This document shows positions 24,603 to 32,787 of a stretch of DNA of 64,000 nt, piece by piece. The stretch's first letter is position 1; the number at the start of each line of letters is the position of its first letter. The notes beneath the pieces were generated by a model. That model had not been told where the DNA came from, searched no databases, and worked only from the letters and a program-made list of their open reading frames with translations. Source of the stretch: Kineococcus mangrovi (GTDB lineage: Bacteria; Actinomycetota; Actinomycetes; Actinomycetales; Kineococcaceae); assembly GCF_041320705.1 (NCBI RefSeq), contig NZ_JBGGTQ010000006.1, positions 62,001-126,000 on the forward strand, written 5' to 3'. The position numbers and the translations under genes were made by a program.

Positions 24603-26150
24603 TCAGCCCTCCCGCGACTCCGGCTGCTCGGCCCACCACGCCCGCAGCTCCCGCTCGGCCTCCTGCTCCCCCAACGGCCCGCGGTCCATCCGCAGCCCCA
24701 GCAGGTGCTGGTAGGCGCGGCCGACGACGCGGGACGGCCCGATCCCCAGCAGCTGCATGATCCGGTTCCCGTCGAGGTCGGGCCGGATCGCGTCCAGCTC
24801 CTCCTCCTCCCGGAGCCGGGCGATGCGCGCCTCGAGGTCGTCGTAGGCGTCCGAGAGGCGCTTGGCCTTGCGGGCGTTGCGGGTCGTGCAGTCGCTGCGG
24901 GTGAGGCGGTGCAGGCGTTCGAGCAGGGGGCCGGCGTCGGTGACGTAGCGGCGGACGGCGGAGTCGGTCCACTCCCCGTCGCCGTAGCCGTGGAAGCGCA
25001 GGTGCAGCTCCGTCAGGCGCGCGACGGCCTTGGTCGTGTCGTTGTCGAAGCGCAGCGCCTTGAGCCGCTTGGTCACCATCTTCGCGCCGACGACCTCGTG
25101 GTGGTGGAAGCTGACGCCCCCGCCGGCCTCGAAGCGGCGGGTGCGGGGCTTGCCGACGTCGTGCAGCAGCGCGGCCAGGCGCAGCAGCAGGTCCGGGCCG
25201 GGGACGGAGTCGTCCGGGCCGCCCTCCAGGTCGATGGCCTGCTCGAGCACGGTCAGGGAGTGCTCGTAGACGTCCTTGTGGCGGTGGTGCTCGTCGATCT
25301 CCAGCTGCAGCGCGGGCAGCTCGGGCAGGACGTGCGCGGCCAGGCCGGTGTCCACGAGCAGCCGCAGCCCGGCGACGGGGTCGGCCGCCAGCAGCGTCTT
25401 CTCCAGCTCCACGCGGACCCGCTCGGCCGAGACGATCCCGACGCGGTCGGCCATCGCGCTCATCGCGGCGACCACCTCCGGCGCCACCCGCAGCCGCAGC
25501 TGCGCGGCGAACCGGGCCGCGCGCATCATCCGCAGCGGGTCGTCGGAGAACGACCGCTCCGGGGTGCCCGGCGTCCGCAGGACCCCGGCGGCGAGGTCGG
25601 TGAGGCCGTCGTGCGGGTCGACGAAGTCCATCGACGGCAGTTGCAGCGCCATCGCGTTGACGGTGAAGTCGCGCCGCGACAGGTCCCCGACGAGGTCGTC
25701 GCCGTAGGCCACCTCGGGTTTGCGGGAGGCCGGGTCGTAGCTCTCGGAGCGGTACGTCGTCACCTCCACCACGAGGTCCTTCTTGCGCGCCCCGATGGTC
25801 CCGAACTCCTTGCCGATGTCCCAGGACGCGTCGCCCCAGGCCCCCAGCAGCCGGGCCGTGTCGTCGGGGCGGGCGTCGGTCGTGAAGTCCAGGTCGGTCG
25901 AGCGGCGGCCGAGGAAGGCGTCGCGGACGGGACCCCCGACGAGGGACAACGCGAACCCGGCGCCCTCGAAGACGCGGCCCAGGTCGACCAGCAGCGCCAT
26001 CACGGGCTCCAGCGCCGCGACCGCACGGCCCTTCGCCTCGTCCTTGGCCGACTCCAGGGCCGACTCCAGCGGCGACCCGGGGGCGACGGCCGGTCCGGCG
26101 GGCCGGGGGGTGGGGGACTCCTCGTGCAGCACGGGGTCCAAGCCTGCCAC
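24603..26150 (-). CDS. pcnA: CCA tRNA nucleotidyltransferase
   Basis: The 515-residue protein has a nucleotidyltransferase head (about 60-200) with SLVGGPVRDAFLGRR and the catalytic DLDF pair, and an RNA-binding region including DDPLRMMRAARFA. A HD domain (about 275-400) shows HHRHKDVYEHSL and LAALLHDVGKP. It adds or repairs the 3' CCA of tRNAs. The HD-containing layout is normal for the actinobacterial enzyme. It is divergent from the NUDIX gene, as in Mycobacterium (Rv3907c/Rv3908). Confidence 0.95.
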   Translation of the reverse strand: MAGLDPVLHEESPTPRPAGPAVAPGSPLESALESAKDEAKGRAVAALEPVMALLVDLGRVFEGAGFALSLVGGPVRDAFLGRRSTDLDFTTDARPDDTARLLGAWGDASWDIGKEFGTIGARKKDLVVEVTTYRSESYDPASRKPEVAYGDDLVGDLSRRDFTVNAMALQLPSMDFVDPHDGLTDLAAGVLRTPGTPERSFSDDPLRMMRAARFAAQLRLRVAPEVVAAMSAMADRVGIVSAERVRVELEKTLLAADPVAGLRLLVDTGLAAHVLPELPALQLEIDEHHRHKDVYEHSLTVLEQAIDLEGGPDDSVPGPDLLLRLAALLHDVGKPRTRRFEAGGGVSFHHHEVVGAKMVTKRLKALRFDNDTTKAVARLTELHLRFHGYGDGEWTDSAVRRYVTDAGPLLERLHRLTRSDCTTRNARKAKRLSDAYDDLEARIARLREEEELDAIRPDLDGNRIMQLLGIGPSRVVGRAYQHLLGLRMDRGPLGEQEAERELRAWWAEQPESREG

Positions 26151-26196
26151 GACTCACCTGCCGTGGGCGGACAGCTGCGCTGGCTACAGTGAGCCG

Positions 26197-26673
26197 ATGG
26201 TCACGCCTGCCCGGGAGCCGCGTCGGCGGCTGCCCACCGTGCAGGAGACCTCCTCCGGTGGGCTCGTCGTCGACCTCTCCACCGGCGTCCCGCGCGCCGC
26301 CGTCATCTGCCGCCTCAACCGCGCCGGCCGCCCCGAGTGGTGCCTGCCCAAGGGCCACCTCGAGGGCGAGGAGACGCTGGAGCAGGCCGCGGTCCGCGAG
26401 ATCGAGGAGGAGACCGGCATCCGCGGCGAGGTCGTGGAGACGCTCGGCAGCATCGACTACTGGTTCTCCGCCGACGGCCGCCGCATCCACAAGGTCGTGC
26501 ACCTCTTCCTGCTGCGCGCGGTCGGCGGCTCGCTGACGGTGGACAACGACCCGGACGCCGAGGCGATCGAGGTCGAGTGGATCCCGTTCTCCGACCTCGA
26601 CGAACGCCTCGCCTTCCCCAACGAGCGACGGGCGGCGACGGCGGCGACCCTGCGGCTGGGCGAACTGGCGTGA
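26197..26673 (+). CDS. NUDIX hydrolase (MutT4-like)
   Basis: The 158-residue protein carries the full NUDIX box, GHLEGEETLEQAAVREIEEETGI (G-x5-E-x7-REUxEExGU) at about residues 50-72. It hydrolyses a nucleoside diphosphate linked to another moiety; the position between pcnA and DUF6049 makes it the counterpart of mycobacterial MutT4 (Rv3908). The start is ATG 26197. Its stop overlaps the DUF6049 start by four bases. Confidence 0.92.
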   Translation: MVTPAREPRRRLPTVQETSSGGLVVDLSTGVPRAAVICRLNRAGRPEWCLPKGHLEGEETLEQAAVREIEEETGIRGEVVETLGSIDYWFSADGRRIHKVVHLFLLRAVGGSLTVDNDPDAEAIEVEWIPFSDLDERLAFPNERRAATAATLRLGELA

Positions 26674-28889
26674 CCGGGCGCGTCACGCGCCGCGGACTGC
26701 TCACGGGGCTGGCCACCGGCGGGGCCCTGACCGCCGCCGTCCCGGCGCGGGCCTCGTCGACCCGGCCGACCGCGGGCGCCACGTCCACCGCCACGTCCAC
26801 CGGCAGCTCGACGACGTCCACGAGCCTCCCGCTGCGCGTCGTCCTGCTCGAGCTGACCCCCTCGACCTACGCGGCGGACGACCCGGCGCGCGCGACCGTC
26901 GTCGTCCGCGCGCGGGTGGAGCACCGGGGGTCGGTCCCGCTGACGTCGCTGACGGCCCGGCTGGTCACCCAGCGATCCCCCGTCGTCGCCCGCTCCAACC
27001 TGGACACGTGGGCCGGGGCGTCCGACCGCGCGTCCATCACCCGCTCCTCGGCCAGCTCCGACGACGTCGTCGTGGGGTCCGGGACGTTGCGGCCCGGCGA
27101 GTCCGCGGAGGTCCTCACCACGCTGCCGGCGGCCTCGATCGGCGCGGGTGTCGGCGCGCACCTGGCGGCCGTGGAGGTCTCCGACGACTCCGGGCGCGTC
27201 GGGGTCGCGCGCACGTTCCTCGTCTCGGCGCCCGGCTCGGTCTCCCCCACCCCCCTGACGCTGCTGCTGCCCCTCGTCGCGGGCCGCGACGTGTCCGCCG
27301 CCGGGTTGTCCACCGCCGTCGGGCAGCGGCTCGGCCCGCTCGTGGAGGGCAGCGCCGACCCCCGCGTGGCGTGGGCGCTGGACCCCGCCCTGACCGCCAC
27401 CGCCGCCTCCGTGCGCGCGGCGACGCAGCCGGGCGGGGACGCCCCGACCGCGAGCGCGAGCCCCGACCCGACGGCCTCGAGCAGCGCCCGGCCCTCGGCG
27501 GAGCAGGCCGAGCTGCTGTCGCAGTGGCTGGACCGGCTCGCGGCCGCCGCCGCGGTCCGCGACGTCGTGGGGCTGCCGTTCGGCGACCCCGACCTGGAGG
27601 CGCTGTCCCGCGCGCCCTCGGGCCCGGAGCTGCTGGGGCGCGCGACCACCGCCGCCGCCGGCGCCTTCGACGGGCTCACCGGCGACGGCGTGCGCACCGA
27701 CGTCGCCTGGCCCGCCGACGAGGCCGCCGACGAGGACCTGCTCGGGTTCTGCGCCGAGCGCGGCGCCTCGACCGTCGTCCTGGACGACCGGTGCCTGGTC
27801 CCGGACCGCGACCTGACCTTCACCCCCGTCGGGCGCGCCACCGTCGAGCTGCCCCGCGGCCGCTCGCTCGTCGCGCTCGTCGCCGACGCGACGATGTCCT
27901 CGGTGCTGGCCGACGTCGCCGACCCCGACCAGGCCGTCCTCGTCCGGCAGCGGCTGGTCGCCGAGGCGGCCACCACGACGCTGCAGCGCCCCAGCGACCC
28001 GCGCGGCCAGCTGCTCGTGGCCCCGCGCAGCTTCGCGCCCACGGCGAGCGCGCTGAGCGGGCTCGTCGCCGACCTCGAGGCCTCCGGCTGGGCGCTCTGG
28101 CAGCCGCTCACCGGGCTGCTGGGGACGACGGCCCCCGACGACGGGCGGTCCGACCCGCAGGTGCCCACCGCCACGGCCCGCGCCGCCCTGCCCCCGCGCC
28201 ACGTCGAGGACGTCGAGCGCCAGCTCGACGCGGTCGACGACTTCCGCAGCGCGCTGCAGGCGTCCACCCCCGACGCCGACCTGCTGTCCCAGCAGCGCGC
28301 GGCCCTGGCCCTGCTCGGGGTGTCCTGGCGCGGGCACACCGACGAGCTGCCGCAGGCCCGGGCGGCGCTCGCGCGCGCGGTCGAGCTGCTGACGGCCGGG
28401 GTGGGCATCGTGACGGGCAGCGTCCGCAACCTCGCCGCCGAGCGCAGCGAGCTGCCCATCACCGTCGTCAACGAGCTTGACGTGCCCGTCGTCGTCGACC
28501 TCGTGCTGCGGCCGCGGACCCCGCGCGTGCAGCTCGACACCGTGCCGCGCCAGACGGTGCCCGCCCGCAGCCAGCAGCGCGTCGCGGTGCCCGTGCGGGC
28601 GCTGGCGAACGGGTCCGTCGTCGTCGACGCGCAGCTGCGCACGCCCGCCGGCAGCCCCATCGGGCCCGCCGTGGACATCCGCCTCAACGTGCGGGCCGAC
28701 GTGGAGAACTGGATCACCGCCGTCGTCGGGGGCGGGGCGGCCGGCCTGCTCGTGCTGGGGGTCGTGCGCGCGTTCCGCAAGGGCAACCGCCGCGTCGACG
28801 CCGCCGAGCACCCCGTCGAGCCCGGCGCCCCGACGTCCCCGGCGCGGGAGTCCTCAGCGCCGGCCGACCCCGGGCAACCGGCGCAGTAG
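26670..28889 (+). CDS. DUF6049 family exported protein
   Basis: The 739-residue protein has a signal peptide with a twin-arginine-like opening (RVTRRGLLTGLATGGAL, cleavage near ARA at about 28), a large extracytoplasmic region of about 650 residues and one C-terminal transmembrane helix (WITAVVGGGAAGLLVLGVVRAF) followed by a basic tail. It corresponds to Rv3909, a conserved actinobacterial protein of unknown function always near murJ. GTG 26670 overlaps the NUDIX stop. Here the 3' end overlaps the inverted murJ gene by 36 bases, rather than leading into it. Confidence 0.88.
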   Translation: MTGRVTRRGLLTGLATGGALTAAVPARASSTRPTAGATSTATSTGSSTTSTSLPLRVVLLELTPSTYAADDPARATVVVRARVEHRGSVPLTSLTARLVTQRSPVVARSNLDTWAGASDRASITRSSASSDDVVVGSGTLRPGESAEVLTTLPAASIGAGVGAHLAAVEVSDDSGRVGVARTFLVSAPGSVSPTPLTLLLPLVAGRDVSAAGLSTAVGQRLGPLVEGSADPRVAWALDPALTATAASVRAATQPGGDAPTASASPDPTASSSARPSAEQAELLSQWLDRLAAAAAVRDVVGLPFGDPDLEALSRAPSGPELLGRATTAAAGAFDGLTGDGVRTDVAWPADEAADEDLLGFCAERGASTVVLDDRCLVPDRDLTFTPVGRATVELPRGRSLVALVADATMSSVLADVADPDQAVLVRQRLVAEAATTTLQRPSDPRGQLLVAPRSFAPTASALSGLVADLEASGWALWQPLTGLLGTTAPDDGRSDPQVPTATARAALPPRHVEDVERQLDAVDDFRSALQASTPDADLLSQQRAALALLGVSWRGHTDELPQARAALARAVELLTAGVGIVTGSVRNLAAERSELPITVVNELDVPVVVDLVLRPRTPRVQLDTVPRQTVPARSQQRVAVPVRALANGSVVVDAQLRTPAGSPIGPAVDIRLNVRADVENWITAVVGGGAAGLLVLGVVRAFRKGNRRVDAAEHPVEPGAPTSPARESSAPADPGQPAQ

Positions 28890-30524
28890 CGGGCTCACGA
28901 GGTCGTCGAGCTCGCGCACGCGCATGAGCCGGCACAGGACGGTGAAGACGAGCAGGACGAGGACGCCGCCGACGAGGACGACGGCGAGGTCGGCGACCCG
29001 GCCCTCGCCCAGCCGCCCACCGCCCAGCGCCACCGCCCAGCCCACGGCCGCCGCGAGCGCCGTGATGACCAGCAGCCGCACGAGCGTGCGCAGCAGCCGG
29101 TGCCCGTCGATGCCACCCCCGTCCAGGGACTGCAGCCGGCGGCGCAGCAGCACGAGACCCAGCACGCAGCCCACGACGTTGGCCAGGCTCATGAAGGCGC
29201 CGATGCCGATGACCTGCCACCGGGGCTCCAGCACGAAGTAGCAGACGAGGTTGCCCACCGAGATGACCACCGCGACGACGACCTGGACGACGAAGGGCGT
29301 GCGGGCGTCCTCGTAGGCGTAGAAGACGCGCTGCACCAGGTAGGTGACGCTGAAGGGCACGAGACCGATCGTCATGGCCACGAGCACCCGCCCGATGGGG
29401 GCGGCGCCGAACATCGCCTCCCCGACCGCCGGCCCGAGGCTGAGGAAGGCGGCGGTGGCGAGGGCACCGGCGGCGGCCACGGTCCGGGCGCCCGAGGAGA
29501 AGTCCCGGCGCACCGCCGTGACGTCACCGGCGACCGCGGACCGGCTCAGGCGGGTGAACAGGGCCGTCACGAGCGAGACCGCCACGAGGGAGTGCGGCAG
29601 CATGAAGAGCAGGTAGGCGTAGCTGTAGGAGTTCCCCGAGGCGCCGTCCACGCCGGCCCTGTTCAGCGCGTAACCGGCCGCGGTCATCACCTTCGAGGTC
29701 GGGATGAAGGCCAGCTGCCCCACCGCGACCCCGGCGAACGTCCAGCCCGCCACCCGTCCCGCGCTGCGCAGACCGATGCCGCGGAACCCGAAGCGGGGGC
29801 GGTAGCGGAACCCGACGCGGTGCAGCGGCCACAGCAGCACGAGCGCCTGCAGCGCGACCCCCGCCGTGGCGGTCCCGGCCAGCAGCACGATCATCCGCGG
29901 CGTCCAGGCGGACGCCGAGTAGTCCTCCCCGGAGGGGTACAGGGCCAGGAACACGACGACCCCGGCGATGGCGACGACGTTGTTGACGACCGGTGCCCAC
30001 ATGAACGGCCCGAAGCTGCCGCGCGCGTTGAGCACCTGCCCCAGGACCGTGTAGAGGCCGTAGAAGAAGACCTGCGGCAGGCACCAGAACGCCATGGCCG
30101 TGCCCAGGGCCAGCCAGTCGTCGTTCCACCGGTCCGCGTACAGGCGCACCACGAGGGGCGCGGCCACCGTGATCAGGACCGTCGCACCGGCCATGACGAG
30201 CAGCGCGAGCGTGATGAGCCGGTCGACGAAGTCCTTGCCACCGTCCGGGAGACGGAACGCCTTGACGATCTGCGGGACGAGGACCGCGTTGAGGACACCC
30301 CCCGCGACGAGGATGTAGAAGTTGTTGGGCGCCTTGTTCGCGACGTCGAAGACCTGACCGCCCACTCCCGCCGCGGCGCCGCCGATGGCCGAGGCGAGCA
30401 GTGCCACCCGGACGAACCCCAGCACCCGCGACACGAGCGTCCCGCTGGCCATCACGGCGCTGGACCGGGCGAGGGAGGCCTTGGACTCGTCCGGGACGGC
30501 CGTCTGGTCGGGTGCTGCGCTCAC
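28854..30524 (-). CDS. murJ: lipid II flippase MurJ (MviN)
   Basis: The 556-residue protein has about fourteen hydrophobic helices. It carries the MviN-family motifs TLVSRVLGFVRVALLASAIG, NFYILVAGGVLNAVLVPQI, FWCLPQVFFYGLYTVLGQVLNARG and QRVFYAYEDARTPF. It flips lipid II across the cytoplasmic membrane for peptidoglycan synthesis. In relatives it directly follows DUF6049 on the same strand and leads into the pseudokinase. Here it is inverted, with its stop inside the DUF6049 gene. The start is GTG 30524; the divergent partner is an NlpC/P60 hydrolase gene. Confidence 0.95.
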   Translation of the reverse strand: MSAAPDQTAVPDESKASLARSSAVMASGTLVSRVLGFVRVALLASAIGGAAAGVGGQVFDVANKAPNNFYILVAGGVLNAVLVPQIVKAFRLPDGGKDFVDRLITLALLVMAGATVLITVAAPLVVRLYADRWNDDWLALGTAMAFWCLPQVFFYGLYTVLGQVLNARGSFGPFMWAPVVNNVVAIAGVVVFLALYPSGEDYSASAWTPRMIVLLAGTATAGVALQALVLLWPLHRVGFRYRPRFGFRGIGLRSAGRVAGWTFAGVAVGQLAFIPTSKVMTAAGYALNRAGVDGASGNSYSYAYLLFMLPHSLVAVSLVTALFTRLSRSAVAGDVTAVRRDFSSGARTVAAAGALATAAFLSLGPAVGEAMFGAAPIGRVLVAMTIGLVPFSVTYLVQRVFYAYEDARTPFVVQVVVAVVISVGNLVCYFVLEPRWQVIGIGAFMSLANVVGCVLGLVLLRRRLQSLDGGGIDGHRLLRTLVRLLVITALAAAVGWAVALGGGRLGEGRVADLAVVLVGGVLVLLVFTVLCRLMRVRELDDLVSPLLRRLPGVGRR

Positions 30525-30613
30525 GCCTCGATGGTGGCCGATGCCTGCGCCGTCCGGGTCATCGCGTCCCCGGTCCGGTCAAGGTCTTCACACGGGGTGA
30601 CGACTCCTCGACG

Positions 30614-31723
30614 GTGAAGAACTTCGGGCGGGTGGTGGCGGCCGGTGCGCTCGCCCTCGCCCTGGCCGTGCCCGCCGCGGGTGCGCACGCCGAACCGCGC
30701 AGCGAGACCCTGCAGGCGCAGGCCGACGCGCTCCGCACCTCCGTGGAGGCCCTGCGGCTGCAGCAGTCGATCGCCACCGAGGCCTACGACACCGCCATCG
30801 ACGACACCGCCCGCGCGATCTCGCAGGAGGTCCGCGCCCAGGCCGTCCTCGACGCGGCCACGGGGACGAGCAGCGCCGCCGCGACCGCCGCGACCCGTCG
30901 CGTCCGGACCCTCTACATGGCCGGGCCCGCGCTGCCGACGGGTCTGTCCTCCGGGCTCGGCCTGCTCACCGGCGGGACCCTCGACCGGGCGGCGGACACC
31001 GCCCGCTCCGCCGCGGTCGCCGCGACCGTCGTCGCCGACGACCGGACCACGCTGACCCGGGCCGTCACCGCCCGGGCGGACGCGATCGCCGCCGAGGCGG
31101 ACCTGCAGGAGGTGCGGCGGGAGAAGACCGCCGCCCAGCGGGCCGCGCAGACGGCGCAGGCCGAGGTCACGACGGCCCTGGCGCGCCAGCAGGACCTGCT
31201 CGACTCCGCCGACGCCGCCGTCCGTCGGGCCGTCGCGGACGAGGAGGAGGCGGCCCGGCAGGCCGCGCTCGCGGCGGCCGCCCAGCAGGCCGCGGCCGCG
31301 GGCGTCGCCGACGCGACGGGGGAGACCGCGGGCGTCGCGGACGCCGTCGCGGACGCCTCGACCGCGGCCCTCGGGGCGATCGCCGCCGCGCACACGCGCG
31401 AGGGGGTGCCGTACGCGTGGGGCGCCACCGGCCCGTCGACGTTCGACTGCTCGGGCCTGACGCAGTGGGCGTACGCGCAGGCGGGCGTGTCGATCCCCCG
31501 CACGTCCCGGCAGCAGTACGCGGGCCTGCCGAGGGTGCCGCTGGACCAGCTGCAACCCGGTGACCTGGTGTTCTACGCCAACGGCTCGGACCCGTCGACC
31601 ATCCACCACGTCGCGCTGTACCTCGGCGGCGGGAAGGTCCTGCACGCCCCGCACACCGGCGACGTCGTGCGCGTCGCCGGGGTCGCGATGCCGGGGCTGT
31701 TCGGGGCGGTCCGCCCGTCCTGA
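30614..31723 (+). CDS. secreted NlpC/P60 peptidoglycan hydrolase
   Basis: The 369-residue protein has a signal peptide (cleavage near AGAHA, about 20) and a long Ala-rich coiled-coil region (about 25-245) like that of RipA-type endopeptidases. A C-terminal NlpC/P60 domain (about 250-368) has the catalytic Cys in FDCSGLTQWAYA and His in STIHHVALYLGGGKV. It cleaves the peptide stem of peptidoglycan, and the coiled coil probably controls access. GTG 30614 is chosen because the signal peptide begins there. It is divergent from murJ, which also acts in the cell wall. Confidence 0.9.
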   Translation: MKNFGRVVAAGALALALAVPAAGAHAEPRSETLQAQADALRTSVEALRLQQSIATEAYDTAIDDTARAISQEVRAQAVLDAATGTSSAAATAATRRVRTLYMAGPALPTGLSSGLGLLTGGTLDRAADTARSAAVAATVVADDRTTLTRAVTARADAIAAEADLQEVRREKTAAQRAAQTAQAEVTTALARQQDLLDSADAAVRRAVADEEEAARQAALAAAAQQAAAAGVADATGETAGVADAVADASTAALGAIAAAHTREGVPYAWGATGPSTFDCSGLTQWAYAQAGVSIPRTSRQQYAGLPRVPLDQLQPGDLVFYANGSDPSTIHHVALYLGGGKVLHAPHTGDVVRVAGVAMPGLFGAVRPS

Positions 31724-31758
31724 CCGTCTCCCGGGCGGGTGCCGGCGCCCGACGACGC

Positions 31759-31796
31759 GCGGTCCGCCACCCCGTCACGACGGGGCGGCGGACCGC
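31759..31796. terminator. long hairpin between convergent genes
   Basis: Outer ten-base arms GCGGTCCGCC (31759-31768) and complement (31787-31796), with an inner CCCCGTC/GACGGGG stem. It sits between the hydrolase stop and the SDR stop and can terminate both. Confidence 0.75.
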
Positions 31797-31817
31797 GGCA
31801 GGACCCCGGCGGTCCCC

Positions 31818-32645
31818 TCAGGCGGCCGACCAGCCCCCGTCGGAGGCCAGGACGACCCCGTTGACGTTCACCGCGTCGTCGCTGAGCAACCAGGTGATGG
31901 ACGCGGCCAGCGCCGACGCGGTCACCGGCGTCGGCAGGATGCCGCGGGCGCTGCCCAGCCGGGCCGGACCGAACCGGGACGTGACCTCCACCTCGATGTT
32001 CGTGATGGTCGGACCGGGAGCCACCGCGTTGACCCGGACGCCGCTGGGCCCGTACATGAAGGCGCCGCTCTTGGTCAGACCCGCCACGGCGTGCTTGGAC
32101 GCGGTGTAGGCGGCCCCGGCGGCCGACCCGCGCAACGCCGCCTCCGAGGCGGTGTTGACGATCGAACCCCGCCCGCGCTCCAGCATCCCGGGCAGCACCG
32201 CGCGCATGAGCTTCATGGTGCCGTCCACGTTGACGGCGAAGACCCGCCGCCACACCGCGTCGGACATGTCGTGCAGCGCCGACATGTCGTCCATGATCCC
32301 GGCGATGTTGGCCAGCGCGTCCACCCGGTCCCCGGCCGCCGCGAGGACCTGCGCGACGGAACCGTCGTCGGTGATGTCGGCACCCACCGGTGTGACCCGC
32401 CCCGGGCCGGTCGGGTCGGCCAGGTCCGCCACCAGCTCGTCCAGCCGCTGCGTCGAGAGGTCCACGGCCACGACGTGGCCCCCCTCCCGGGCCACCCGCG
32501 AGGCCGTCGCCCGCCCGATGCCCGACCCGGCACCGGTCACGACCACCGTCTGGCCGGTGAACCGCTGCGGGACCGGCTTCTCGTCCCAGGCGGGCACCGC
32601 CGGGGACTCTCCCCGGGGGGTGCCCTGCTCGTCGAGTCCTGTCAT
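31818..32645 (-). CDS. short-chain dehydrogenase/reductase
   Basis: The 275-residue protein has the SDR cofactor motif VVVTGAGSGIGRA (TGxxxGxG, about 36-46), NIAG (about 114), a catalytic Ser in NTASEAALRG and the YTASK Tyr-x3-Lys pair (about 180-184). It should reduce or oxidise a small carbonyl or alcohol with NAD(P)H; Asp after strand 2 (VAVDLS) suggests NAD preference. The start at 32645 is ATG. It is in line with, and 142 bases from, the MFS gene upstream. Confidence 0.88.
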   Translation of the reverse strand: MTGLDEQGTPRGESPAVPAWDEKPVPQRFTGQTVVVTGAGSGIGRATASRVAREGGHVVAVDLSTQRLDELVADLADPTGPGRVTPVGADITDDGSVAQVLAAAGDRVDALANIAGIMDDMSALHDMSDAVWRRVFAVNVDGTMKLMRAVLPGMLERGRGSIVNTASEAALRGSAAGAAYTASKHAVAGLTKSGAFMYGPSGVRVNAVAPGPTITNIEVEVTSRFGPARLGSARGILPTPVTASALAASITWLLSDDAVNVNGVVLASDGGWSAA

Positions 32646-32787
32646 CGTTCCTCCTCGTCCTGGTCTGCACTCGGGTGCGCGGGCCCTGCGCCCGCACGGC
32701 GGCGGTCTGCCGCCCTCACCGGGTCCCGCAGCGTCCAGCCGCGGGACCGGGGTTCAGCCTGCCCCTCGGGGGTGCGCCGGCTGCGCG